From JBLHIK01 sp047614005 (GTDB lineage: Bacteria > Patescibacteriota > Minisyncoccia > Phycocordibacterales > UBA1006), in assembly GCA_047614005.1 (NCBI GenBank), contig JBLHIK010000004.1, positions 1-36,999 of the forward strand: a DNA stretch of 36,999 nucleotides, given 5' to 3'. The position numbers and the translations under genes are program-made. Within the stretch, counting starts at the first letter, position 1. Every line of letters starts with the position of its first letter. The notes below the pieces were generated by a model. The model made no database searches and was not told the DNA's origin. It worked only from the letters and a program-made list of their open reading frames with translations. Below are positions 24,285-31,244 of this stretch, piece after piece.

Positions 24285-24527
24285 ATGAAAAGAATACGGA
24301 TTATTTTTTACCTTTCATTTTTATTTATACTATCTCATTTTCTAGGACTGAGTCCTCTTTTTGAGGATATTGCTGTTATCTTGATAGGTATTGCTGTCAT
24401 GTATCTTTCAGGATATCTTCTTTCTCGGCACTACGAAGGTGGAAACCACGATGGTGTTCAAAAGTCATTTACTGATAATATAAAAATGGTACAAAAGCGA
24501 AAAGCAGACAAGAAAGAACTTTCATGA
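24285..24527 (+). CDS. Small two-span membrane protein
   Basis: 80 residues with two hydrophobic helices (about 5-22 and 27-48), then a basic tail with an HYEGGNHDG turn. Not recognised. Its stop overlaps the start of the DUF4015 gene by 4 bp, so the two are translationally coupled and may act together in the envelope. Confidence 0.75.
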   Translation: MKRIRIIFYLSFLFILSHFLGLSPLFEDIAVILIGIAVMYLSGYLLSRHYEGGNHDGVQKSFTDNIKMVQKRKADKKELS

Positions 24528-25744
24528 TAAAAAAATACACGATATTTTCCATCAGCGTTATTTCTATCTGCCTGTTTTTTGTATTTGGTATTTCATATAT
24601 ATTTCCTACAACATATTCTTCTGAAGAATATGTTGAACACGATACAAGCATAGAAGGAGAAAAAGATCGTGATGTTTTGTCTGCTCACGTGCTCTCTGAA
24701 AATATTACTATTGAAGAAGAGCCTGTAGGGGAAATATATATTGCAAAGCACATACAAACACCAGAGCAAGTAAAAGGTATCTATATGACATCGTGGGTAG
24801 CAGGAACGCGTAATTTTCGAGATAATGTTATTGACGTCATAGATTCCACAGAGATTAATACTGTTGTTATAGATATTAAAGACGACACAGGGCGAATATC
24901 TTTTCTTCCAAATGATCCTTACCTGCAAGAAATAGGTTCAGGAGAAAGAAGAATAGCTGACATACGAGGTCTTATAGAACTTCTGCACAGCAAGGGTATA
25001 TATGTCATTGGGCGTATTTCTACTTTTCAGGATCCTTATCTGATAAAACAAGACTCATGGAAATCTGAAGCAGTAAAACAGTCCGACACAAAAACACTAT
25101 GGCAGGACAGGAAAGGTATTGGTTGGTTTGATGCTGGTTCTCCAAAGGTGTGGGACTATGTTATAGCTATTGGGCATGAGGCATATGCACAAGGTTTTGA
25201 TGAGATAAATTATGATTATATACGCTTTCCTTCAGATGGAAATATGAGTGATATTTACTTTCCTTATTCAGAAGGAAAAGAAAAAAGCGCCGTTTTAAAA
25301 ACTTTTTTTGAAAAACTACATGACGAATTTTCTGATACTGATGTTGTGGTGTCAGCAGATCTTTTTGGAATGACTACGAGTAATACTGATGATCTCGGTA
25401 TTGGACAAATACTCGAAGATGCCCTTGTGAATGTTGACTACGTACTACCTATGGTATATCCATCTCATTATCCAAAAGGATGGAATGGATATTCAGAACC
25501 TGCAAAAAAGCCTTATGAAGTTATTTATAAGTCCATGAGCGACGGTGTGGCAAAAGCAAATGCTATAGGAGTGGATCCCAAGAAACTACGACCATGGTTG
25601 CAGGACTTTAATCTTGGTGCTACTTATACTATAGAGATGGTACGTGCTCAGATACAGGCTACTTATGATGTAGGTTTGGATTCGTGGATTATATGGAATC
25701 CGAGGAATAAATACAGATCTAATATCTTTCACAAAGAAGACTGA
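24524..25744 (+). CDS. DUF4015 putative glycoside hydrolase, exported
   Basis: 406 residues. N-terminal signal or anchor helix at about 5-27, a short linker, then the DUF4015 barrel beginning at KGIYMTSWVAGT (about 84) and including VVIDIKDDTGR, GFDEINYDYIRFP and VDYVLPMVYPSHYP. The family is related to GH13-like glycosidases but activity is unproven. The C-terminal WNPRNKYR motif is followed here by SNIFHKED and a TGA. The WNPRNKYR coding sequence recurs twice downstream in an 88-bp repeat; the last copy continues in frame into a longer, plausible tail. The present C-terminus is therefore probably rearranged. No loss of core motifs is seen. Confidence 0.85.
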   Translation: MIKKYTIFSISVISICLFFVFGISYIFPTTYSSEEYVEHDTSIEGEKDRDVLSAHVLSENITIEEEPVGEIYIAKHIQTPEQVKGIYMTSWVAGTRNFRDNVIDVIDSTEINTVVIDIKDDTGRISFLPNDPYLQEIGSGERRIADIRGLIELLHSKGIYVIGRISTFQDPYLIKQDSWKSEAVKQSDTKTLWQDRKGIGWFDAGSPKVWDYVIAIGHEAYAQGFDEINYDYIRFPSDGNMSDIYFPYSEGKEKSAVLKTFFEKLHDEFSDTDVVVSADLFGMTTSNTDDLGIGQILEDALVNVDYVLPMVYPSHYPKGWNGYSEPAKKPYEVIYKSMSDGVAKANAIGVDPKKLRPWLQDFNLGATYTIEMVRAQIQATYDVGLDSWIIWNPRNKYRSNIFHKED

Positions 25745-25754
25745 CGACAACGCT

Positions 25755-25778
25755 AAAAGAGATCCTACCATCTCTTTT
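25755..25778 (+). terminator. Terminator in repeat unit 1
   Basis: AAAAGAGAT pairs with ATCTCTTTT around CCTACC. The T run is only four bases, so strength is uncertain. Confidence 0.7.
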
Positions 25779-25842
25779 GCGTGGAATCCGAGGAATAAAT
25801 ACAGATCTAATATCTTTCACAAAGAAGACTGACGACAACGCT

Positions 25843-25866
25843 AAAAGAGATCCTACCATCTCTTTT
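25843..25866 (+). terminator. Terminator in repeat unit 2
   Basis: Exact copy of the unit 1 hairpin, 88 bp downstream. Confidence 0.7.
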
Positions 25867-25869
25867 GCG

Positions 25870-25947
25870 TGGAATCCGAGAAATAAATACAGAAAAAAAT
25901 CTCTTTATAAGAAATTTCATAAGATAATTCACAACTCCCTATTCTAA
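25870..25947 (+). pseudogene. Displaced 3' end of the DUF4015 gene
   Basis: A 25-codon open stretch starting WNPRNKYRKKSLYKKFHK and ending NSLF-stop. It begins with the same eight residues as the motif in the intact gene and reads on into a basic tail before a TAA. It looks like the original C-terminus, now cut off by the inserted repeat units. It has no start codon. Confidence 0.6.
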
Positions 25948-25983
25948 GATAATCTATTTTTTGCTTTTTATTTTTTAAATGAG

Positions 25984-25989
25984 TATACT
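25984..25989 (+). promoter_or_regulatory. -10 box of grpE
   Basis: TATACT, 6 nt before the ATG at 25996; it excludes the GTG at 25990 as start. Confidence 0.6.
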
Positions 25990-25995
25990 GTGTAC

Positions 25996-26568
25996 ATGAT
26001 AGATAAAAATAATACACCAGAAGAACACGAGGATGATATTATAATAGAAGAAGAATCAGAAGAAGTGTCTTCTTTTAAACCAAAAACAGAAGAGAAGAAG
26101 AAAAGTGAATTAGAAGTTTGTAAGGAAGAGAGACAAGAATATCTTGATGGTTGGCAAAGATCACGGGCCGAATTTGCAAACTATAAGATAACTCAGGAAA
26201 AACGTCTCTCTGATATAGGATCACATGCTGGTGGAAAAATAGTAGGAGATATACTCCCAGTGCTTGATAGTTTTGATATGGCAATGGCCAATACATCTGT
26301 ATGGGAAAGCGTCGATGAAAACTGGAGAGTAGGAATAGAGTATATACACTCTCAATTTCACACTATCTTGGAGCAACATGGACTCTCTATTATCCAGGTA
26401 CAGAAAGGGGATAATTTCAATCCAGAACTTCATGAGGTATTAGAGGTGGAAAAACTTGATAATAATGAAAATCATGATAAAATACTCTCCGTACGTCAGA
26501 CTGGCTACCTTTTCAAAGAGAAAGTTTTGCGACCAGCAAAGGTAGTGATAGGTCAGTACGAAGCTTAG
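25996..26568 (+). CDS. grpE: Nucleotide exchange factor GrpE
   Basis: 190 residues. An acidic, disordered N-terminus (about 1-40) leads to the long dimer helix with WQRSRAEFANYK, then the beta domain with GDNFNPELHEVLEVE and a C-terminal VLRPAKVVIGQYE. GrpE releases ADP from DnaK. It precedes dnaK by 105 bp, but dnaK has its own promoter. No hrcA gene or CIRCE element is seen. Confidence 0.95.
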   Translation: MIDKNNTPEEHEDDIIIEEESEEVSSFKPKTEEKKKSELEVCKEERQEYLDGWQRSRAEFANYKITQEKRLSDIGSHAGGKIVGDILPVLDSFDMAMANTSVWESVDENWRVGIEYIHSQFHTILEQHGLSIIQVQKGDNFNPELHEVLEVEKLDNNENHDKILSVRQTGYLFKEKVLRPAKVVIGQYEA

Positions 26569-26612
26569 TTTTATCTTTTGTAAAACAAGCACATTCATTT
26601 ATTTATTAGTAG

Positions 26613-26641
26613 TTGTAGATATATTTATATGCGAATATAAA
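26613..26641 (+). promoter_or_regulatory. Promoter of dnaK
   Basis: TTGTAG, 17-nt spacer, TATAAA. The start is predicted near 26648, leaving a leader of about 26 nt. Confidence 0.6.
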
Positions 26642-26645
26642 TTCG
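26631..26645. promoter_or_regulatory. Possible chaperone operator at dnaK
   Basis: GCGAATATAAATTCG contains the inverted repeat CGAAT-N5-less core CGAATATAAATTCG (arms CGAAT and ATTCG) and overlaps the -10. A similar sequence, GCGTATTTTATTCG, lies in the dnaJ promoter (29209-29222). CIRCE is absent. Binding is a hypothesis. Confidence 0.35.
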
Positions 26646-26673
26646 GGTAGAGATATATCACACATATATAGCT

Positions 26674-28602
26674 ATGGGAAAGATTATAGGAATAGACTTA
26701 GGAACAACAAACAGCGCAATGGCATACATTGTCGGTGGTCAACCTGAAATAGTTGAAAATACAGAAGGAAACAGAACGACACCATCAATAGTTGCTATGG
26801 GAAAAAACAACGAACGTCTCGTTGGTCTTTTGGCAAAAAGACAAGCAGTTACTAATCCAAAAAATACTATTTTTGGTATTAAAAGATTTATAGGACATCG
26901 TTTTTCAGATAGTGTAGTGCAGGACAGTCTCAAAACAACACCTTTTGAGATAAAAGCAGGTGAAAACGATAAAATTATTGTAACTCTTGAAGGAAAAGAC
27001 TATGGTCCAGAAGAGATATCTGCAATGATTCTTGGTAAAATCAAACAAGATGCAGAAGAAAAGCTAGGTGAACCTGTAACAGAGGCTGTTATTACTGTTC
27101 CAGCATATTTTGATGATGCTCAACGAAAAGCTACAAAAGACGCAGGTGCTATTGCAGGCCTCGATGTAAAACGTATCATCAATGAACCAACAGCAGCAGC
27201 TCTAGCATATGGTTTCAATAAAAAACAAGATGAAAAAATAGTAGTATACGATTTTGGAGGAGGTACTTTCGATGTATCTGTTCTTGATGTATCTGAAGAC
27301 ACTATTGAAGTAAAATCTACAAATGGAGATGCTCATATGGGTGGAGAAGATATTGATCAGAAGATTGTAGAATGGATTGCTCAGGAATTTAAGAAAGATC
27401 AAGGAATAGATATCACTACTGATGTGCTTGCGCTTCAACGCCTCAAAGAATCAGCAGAAAAAGCAAAGCATGAGCTTTCATCACGAACTGATACAGAAAT
27501 AAATATTCCATTTATTACTTCTGATGCGACTGGTCCAAAGCATCTTTTGGTTCAAATGACACGTGCACAGCTCGAAGATCTTGCACGTGAATTTATCGAT
27601 CGTTCTATAGAGATCACAAAGCAAGCAATAGATGCGAGTCCTTTTGATATAAGTGAAATAAATGAAATTATCTTAGTAGGAGGTCAGACTCGAATGCCAA
27701 AGATTCAAGAAGAAGTGAAGAAGCTCTTTGGAAAAGAACCAAACCGTTCTATCAACCCTGATGAAGTAGTAGCTCTTGGTGCTGCAGTGCAGGCAGGAGT
27801 GCTCGTCGGAGACGTAAAAGACGTTCTTTTGCTCGACGTGATTCCTCTTTCTTTGGGTATTGAAACTCTCGGAGGTGTGACTACTAAACTTATTGAACGA
27901 AATACTACTATTCCAGCGAGTCACTCTCAAGTGTTTTCCACAGCTGCTGACAATCAAACATCAGTACAGATAGAAGTGGTACAAGGAGAAAGACCGATGG
28001 CAGCAGACAACAAATCTCTCGGACAGTTCGTTCTCGAAGGTATTCCACCAGCTCCACGAGGAGTTCCACAGGTAGAAGTATCTTTCGATGTAGATGCCAA
28101 TGGTATCTTGCAAGTAAAAGCAAAAGACAAAGCATCTGGAAAAGAACAAACTATTCGCATCGAAGCATCATCTGGTCTTTCTGATGAAGATATTGAAAAG
28201 ATGAAGCAGGATGCAGAGGTAAATGCAGATGCTGATAAAAAGAAAAAAGAAGATGCAGAGGTAAAAAACAATGCAGATATGATGGTTTTCTCAGCTGAAA
28301 AATCTATCAAAGATTATGGAGAAAAGGTAGACGCTTCTCTCAAGACAGAAGTAGAAGAAAAAATGAAAGCTGTAAAAGATGCAAAAGAAGGAGACATAGA
28401 TACTCTCAAAGCAAAAACAGAAGAACTTTCATCTGCTCTCTCTAAGATAGGTGAAGCAATGGCAAAAGCCGGAGAAGCTCCTGAAACAGGTACTGACATG
28501 AATGCAGGAGGCGAAGAAGTCGAAGGTGGAGAAAAGGTACATGACGCAGAAGAGGTAAAAGAAGAGAAAACAGAAGATTCAGAAGAATCAGAAGATAAAT
28601 AA
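26674..28602 (+). CDS. dnaK: Hsp70 chaperone DnaK
   Basis: 642 residues, full length. The ATPase domain (1-380) has IGIDLGTTNSAMAYI, VYDFGGGTFDVSVLDV and ILVGGQTRMPKIQ; the linker VLLLDVIPLSLGIET (about 388) is intact; the substrate domain and lid follow, ending in an acidic EESEDK tail. It folds and protects proteins with DnaJ and GrpE, both encoded nearby. Two terminators follow. Confidence 0.98.
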   Translation: MGKIIGIDLGTTNSAMAYIVGGQPEIVENTEGNRTTPSIVAMGKNNERLVGLLAKRQAVTNPKNTIFGIKRFIGHRFSDSVVQDSLKTTPFEIKAGENDKIIVTLEGKDYGPEEISAMILGKIKQDAEEKLGEPVTEAVITVPAYFDDAQRKATKDAGAIAGLDVKRIINEPTAAALAYGFNKKQDEKIVVYDFGGGTFDVSVLDVSEDTIEVKSTNGDAHMGGEDIDQKIVEWIAQEFKKDQGIDITTDVLALQRLKESAEKAKHELSSRTDTEINIPFITSDATGPKHLLVQMTRAQLEDLAREFIDRSIEITKQAIDASPFDISEINEIILVGGQTRMPKIQEEVKKLFGKEPNRSINPDEVVALGAAVQAGVLVGDVKDVLLLDVIPLSLGIETLGGVTTKLIERNTTIPASHSQVFSTAADNQTSVQIEVVQGERPMAADNKSLGQFVLEGIPPAPRGVPQVEVSFDVDANGILQVKAKDKASGKEQTIRIEASSGLSDEDIEKMKQDAEVNADADKKKKEDAEVKNNADMMVFSAEKSIKDYGEKVDASLKTEVEEKMKAVKDAKEGDIDTLKAKTEELSSALSKIGEAMAKAGEAPETGTDMNAGGEEVEGGEKVHDAEEVKEEKTEDSEESEDK

Positions 28603-28624
28603 TTTTCTTAAAGAATTTTATACA

Positions 28625-28655
28625 AAAAAACACCACGCTTTGCGTGGTGTTTTTT
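28625..28655 (+). terminator. Terminator after dnaK
   Basis: AAAAAACACCACGC pairs perfectly with GCGTGGTGTTTTTT around TTT. Confidence 0.94.
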
Positions 28656-28681
28656 GTACTACAATATTTTTTTTATAATTA

Positions 28682-28709
28682 AAAAGCCAAACGCATAGGT
28701 TTGGCTTTT
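28682..28709 (-). terminator. Terminator of the WG-repeat gene
   Basis: AAAAGCCAAAC pairs perfectly with GTTTGGCTTTT around GCATAG. On the minus strand it lies 15 bp after the WG gene stop. Confidence 0.88.
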
Positions 28710-28723
28710 CATGAATTACAATT

Positions 28724-29092
28724 TTATAAAGAAAATTCAATTCCATTTCTGTATAGCACTATCCATTTGCCGTCTGCTTTTTGAACAATTGCTGTTCCTT
28801 GGCTGAAGTCGCTCATTGTGCGAAATTTTCCAGGAAAAGCTTGTTCTCCTTTTGTATTTATACAGACGAAGTTGTTATCACTTGGTGTTTTTTGGACGAA
28901 TGCACGTCCTTCACTAAAAATAGTAACTCTGTAATATTTGTAAAATCTTCTCCATAACTCAGATAAAGCTTCTCTAGACTCTTTATCTATTTTTTTTGCA
29001 AGTTTTTTTGCACGTTTCTGTACTGTTTCAAGAGAGGGATTAATTTTCAGCTTGATTCTTCTGTTTGATATAAGTTTTGTTTGTACTTTCAT
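28724..29092 (-). CDS. WG-repeat protein
   Basis: 122 residues from the ATG at 29092. The start was set by aligning its leader with that of the 6282 gene; an in-frame GTG at 29125 lies inside the shared motif and is rejected. The N-terminal half is basic and helical (KKLAKKIDKESREALSELW). From about residue 55 it has two WG-type beta repeats (FSEGRAFVQK...NTKGEQAFPGKF and FSQGTAIVQKADGKWIVLYRNG). WG repeats are protein- or ligand-binding modules of unknown role. No signal peptide. It sits between dnaK and dnaJ, on the opposite strand, as an insertion in the chaperone cluster. Confidence 0.8.
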   Translation of the reverse strand: MKVQTKLISNRRIKLKINPSLETVQKRAKKLAKKIDKESREALSELWRRFYKYYRVTIFSEGRAFVQKTPSDNNFVCINTKGEQAFPGKFRTMSDFSQGTAIVQKADGKWIVLYRNGIEFSL

Positions 29093-29114
29093 CATATTTA
29101 ATTTTAAATTAATT

Positions 29115-29130
29115 GTTACAATCACAGTAT
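29115..29130 (-). promoter_or_regulatory. Shared promoter/leader motif, WG gene copy
   Basis: On the minus strand ATACTGTGATTGTAAC, 15 of 16 bases equal to 6244-6259, and 22 nt before ATGAAA in both. Within the 22 nt, 12 positions also agree, including ATTTAAA. Confidence 0.6.
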
Positions 29131-29208
29131 TTCTGTAATGTATTCCTCTTATACAATATCATTTATTTCTCAAAAAAGCAACTTTTTTGAAATGAGATAT
29201 TTAAATTT

Positions 29209-29222
29209 GCGTATTTTATTCG
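29209..29222. promoter_or_regulatory. Possible chaperone operator at dnaJ
   Basis: GCGTATTTTATTCG, just upstream of the -10, similar to GCGAATATAAATTCG at dnaK. Weak alone; the shared position in two chaperone promoters is the reason to list it. Confidence 0.3.
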
Positions 29223-29228
29223 TATGCG

Positions 29229-29234
29229 TATAAT
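29229..29234 (+). promoter_or_regulatory. -10 box of dnaJ
   Basis: TATAAT, 8 nt before the ATG at 29243. Confidence 0.6.
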
Positions 29235-29242
29235 ACCCTTAC

Positions 29243-30310
29243 ATGAGCAAAGATTATTACAATATTTTAGAAGTTGATAAAAATGCAGATGCTGATGAAT
29301 TGAAAAAAGCATTTCGAAAAAAGGCACATCAATATCATCCTGATAAAAAAGGAGGAGATGAGGCGAAATTTAAAGAATTAAATGAAGCATATCAAGTGCT
29401 TTCAAATAAAGAAAAGCGTGCTCAGTATGACCAGTTTGGCTCAGCAAATCCAGGACCTGGAGGGCAAGGAGGAGCAGGTGGTTTTGAGGGATTTTCTGGT
29501 TTTGGCGGAGGCGGAGGTGGTGCTGGTATGGATTTTGACCTAGGAGATATCTTTGGAGAAATGTTCAATGGAGGACGCTCTCGAGGAGGAGGACAATCTC
29601 GTGATATTGGTACAGAAATACATATATCTTTTAAAGAATCTGTATTTGGTGTAGAAAAAACTATCTCTATTCCACGTACCGAGTTTTGTTCTTCTTGTGA
29701 TGGTTCAGGTGGAGAATCAAAAGAAACAAAAACATGTCCATCATGTAACGGCGCAGGTAAAATAGAAAAAATACAAAGGACAATGCTCGGGAATTTTGCT
29801 ACAGCTATGGCATGTGATATTTGTCATGCTAGTGGGAAGGTGCCAGAAAAATTATGTAAAAAGTGTGACGGAAAGCGAACGATAAAAGAAAATAGCACTA
29901 TCACTTTTTCGGTGCCAGAAGGTGTAGAGCATGGCTCTCGCTTGAAAGTACGAGGACAAGGAGAAGCTCATTCGAGCGGAATGACAGGTGATTTATATAT
30001 TACTATTCTCGTTTCGCCTGATAAGGACATAGAGCGAGATGGGGTAAACCTCTTTGTAAGAAAAGAGATTAACCTTACTGACGCTCTTCTAGGAGGAGAA
30101 GTAAAAGTAGAAACTCTTGATGGATCTATGAACTTAAAAATTCCAGCAGGAATAGCTCATGGAGAGTTATTGAAAATCAAAGATAAAGGAGTTCCTTATA
30201 ACAGCAACAGAAGAGGGGATTTCTTTGTAAAAGTGTCACTGAAAATACCTAAAAAACTTTCAAAAAAAGCCAAAGAACTCATCTCTGAATTAAAAAAAGA
30301 AGGATTGTAG
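29243..30310 (+). CDS. dnaJ: Hsp40 co-chaperone DnaJ
   Basis: 355 residues. J domain 1-70 with HPD at 32-34, a glycine/phenylalanine-rich linker (about 72-115), four zinc repeats (CSSCDGSG, CPSCNGAG, CDICHASG, CKKCDGKR) and two C-terminal beta domains. All are complete. It delivers substrates to DnaK and triggers its ATPase. Monocistronic, with its own promoter and terminator. Confidence 0.97.
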   Translation: MSKDYYNILEVDKNADADELKKAFRKKAHQYHPDKKGGDEAKFKELNEAYQVLSNKEKRAQYDQFGSANPGPGGQGGAGGFEGFSGFGGGGGGAGMDFDLGDIFGEMFNGGRSRGGGQSRDIGTEIHISFKESVFGVEKTISIPRTEFCSSCDGSGGESKETKTCPSCNGAGKIEKIQRTMLGNFATAMACDICHASGKVPEKLCKKCDGKRTIKENSTITFSVPEGVEHGSRLKVRGQGEAHSSGMTGDLYITILVSPDKDIERDGVNLFVRKEINLTDALLGGEVKVETLDGSMNLKIPAGIAHGELLKIKDKGVPYNSNRRGDFFVKVSLKIPKKLSKKAKELISELKKEGL

Positions 30311-30340
30311 AAAAAAGCGAGTACAAATCTCGCTTTTTTT
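30311..30340 (+). terminator. Terminator after dnaJ
   Basis: AAAAAAGCGAG pairs with CTCGCTTTTTT around TACAAAT. Confidence 0.92.
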
Positions 30341-30341
30341 A

Positions 30342-30369
30342 TTGCATTTATTTATATTTATGCTATAGT
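30342..30369 (+). promoter_or_regulatory. Promoter of the 30425 gene
   Basis: TTGCAT, 16-nt spacer, TATAGT, with TGC directly before the -10: the same layout as 7512-7539. The start is predicted near 30376, so the leader is about 50 nt. Confidence 0.65.
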
Positions 30370-30424
30370 TTACTCAAAGAGAGAGGCTCTTTGTCAAATT
30401 TAATTAATTAAAACCCCAAAAGTG

Positions 30425-31180
30425 ATGAAAAAAATAATCGCAATTGTTGTGCTTTTTTGTGGTATTACCACACACGCACAAGATACGATAGTAACACATG
30501 AAAGTGATACTTCGTATATGACCCATGATGACACATTGCGAGTTCGCTATGTGATCAATAGTAAAAGTCATACTATTCAGTATGATAATGATACTGATTC
30601 CGTAAGAGTAAATGACGGAGTATACAGTAAAATAACTACATATCGTGATGTAGTAATATCTGATACTACTACGTATCGAAAAAAGCTAACATTTGAACAA
30701 AATGATTCACTAGATAAAGGTTTGGTGCCTTTTATTAATATTAAAACAGATCATGAAGACATCCTTAATGCCAATATATTTTCTTTTAGAAAGTATATAA
30801 AAAATGAAAAGTATACAAAGGATTTATCTGTTCCCTTGATAACTATCGAAGAAGATGGAACAGAAGTGAGTTTAATTAAAATCTTCATTTTATTATTATT
30901 ACTTTCTGCATGCAGTCTTCTTTATGACCTTAGAAAATACCTTGGACATACTCTTGTAATCTCTGGTTCTATAATTTTTCTTATTTTTGTGATGATTACT
31001 TTACCCAACCAGCCACAGGATGGAGTAGTGTCTCAATGGCTTTACAGTGGATATATGTTGATATGTTTAGGGTTTGGTGTTGTAATATTCTTATTTGGTA
31101 ATTTCTTAATAAGAAAAAATAAAAAACAACTAAAAGCAAAAAAGACCAATGAGGAGGAAGCTCGTCTGTTAAGTAATTAA
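30425..31180 (+). CDS. Orphan secreted/membrane protein, paralogue of the 619 product
   Basis: 251 residues from the ATG at 30425 (a GTG at 30422 is less likely). Signal peptide with cleavage probably before Gln19 (THA-QDTI). Extracytoplasmic region of about 125 residues, rich in D, T and S. Three membrane segments (about 149-168, 174-194, 206-230) and a basic tail. Residues 88-101 (LTFEQNDSLDKGLV) match 9 of 14 residues in the 619 product, and the first membrane segment is preceded by a similar VSLIK pattern. The leader also shares TCTTTG and TTTAATTAA with that gene. Family not recognised; two members in one window suggest a small expanded family. Confidence 0.85.
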   Translation: MKKIIAIVVLFCGITTHAQDTIVTHESDTSYMTHDDTLRVRYVINSKSHTIQYDNDTDSVRVNDGVYSKITTYRDVVISDTTTYRKKLTFEQNDSLDKGLVPFINIKTDHEDILNANIFSFRKYIKNEKYTKDLSVPLITIEEDGTEVSLIKIFILLLLLSACSLLYDLRKYLGHTLVISGSIIFLIFVMITLPNQPQDGVVSQWLYSGYMLICLGFGVVIFLFGNFLIRKNKKQLKAKKTNEEEARLLSN

Positions 31181-31183
31181 AAC

Positions 31184-31207
31184 AAAAAAATGTCACAAAA
31201 TGTGACA
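31184..31207 (-). terminator. Terminator of cysS
   Basis: TGTCACA-AAA-TGTGACA, followed on the minus strand by seven T residues. Confidence 0.85.
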
Positions 31208-31244
31208 AAAAGCTCAAGGATATTTGCATTCTTGGGTTTTTTTT
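31207..31244 (+). terminator. Terminator of the 30425 gene
   Basis: CTCAAG (31213-31218) pairs with CTTGGG (31231-31236) with one G-T pair, preceded by A residues and followed by eight T residues. The cysS stop codon lies at its edge. Confidence 0.6.

Larger units (their letters stand above)
25694..25893 (+). repeat. 88-bp tandem repeat, 2.3 copies
   Basis: Units 25694-25781 and 25782-25869 are identical; a third partial unit (25870-25893) matches the first 24 bp with one change. Each full unit has the last 17 codons of the DUF4015 gene plus a terminator hairpin. 88 is not a multiple of three, so the second unit is out of frame with the gene, after its stop. Confidence 0.95.

Noticed and set aside
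25694..25893. Tandem repeat as a CRISPR array
   Set aside because: Only 2.3 copies, unit 88 bp with no alternating spacer, and it contains coding sequence and a terminator. No cas genes are present.
25990..25995. GTG start two codons upstream for grpE
   Set aside because: It directly abuts the -10 box (25984-25989) and would lie upstream of the transcript start.
9782..26609. CATTTATTTATTAG shared by the leaders of the sigma/HARE gene and dnaK
   Set aside because: 14 bp of almost pure A/T in an A/T-rich genome; the match is noted, but chance cannot be ruled out from two copies.
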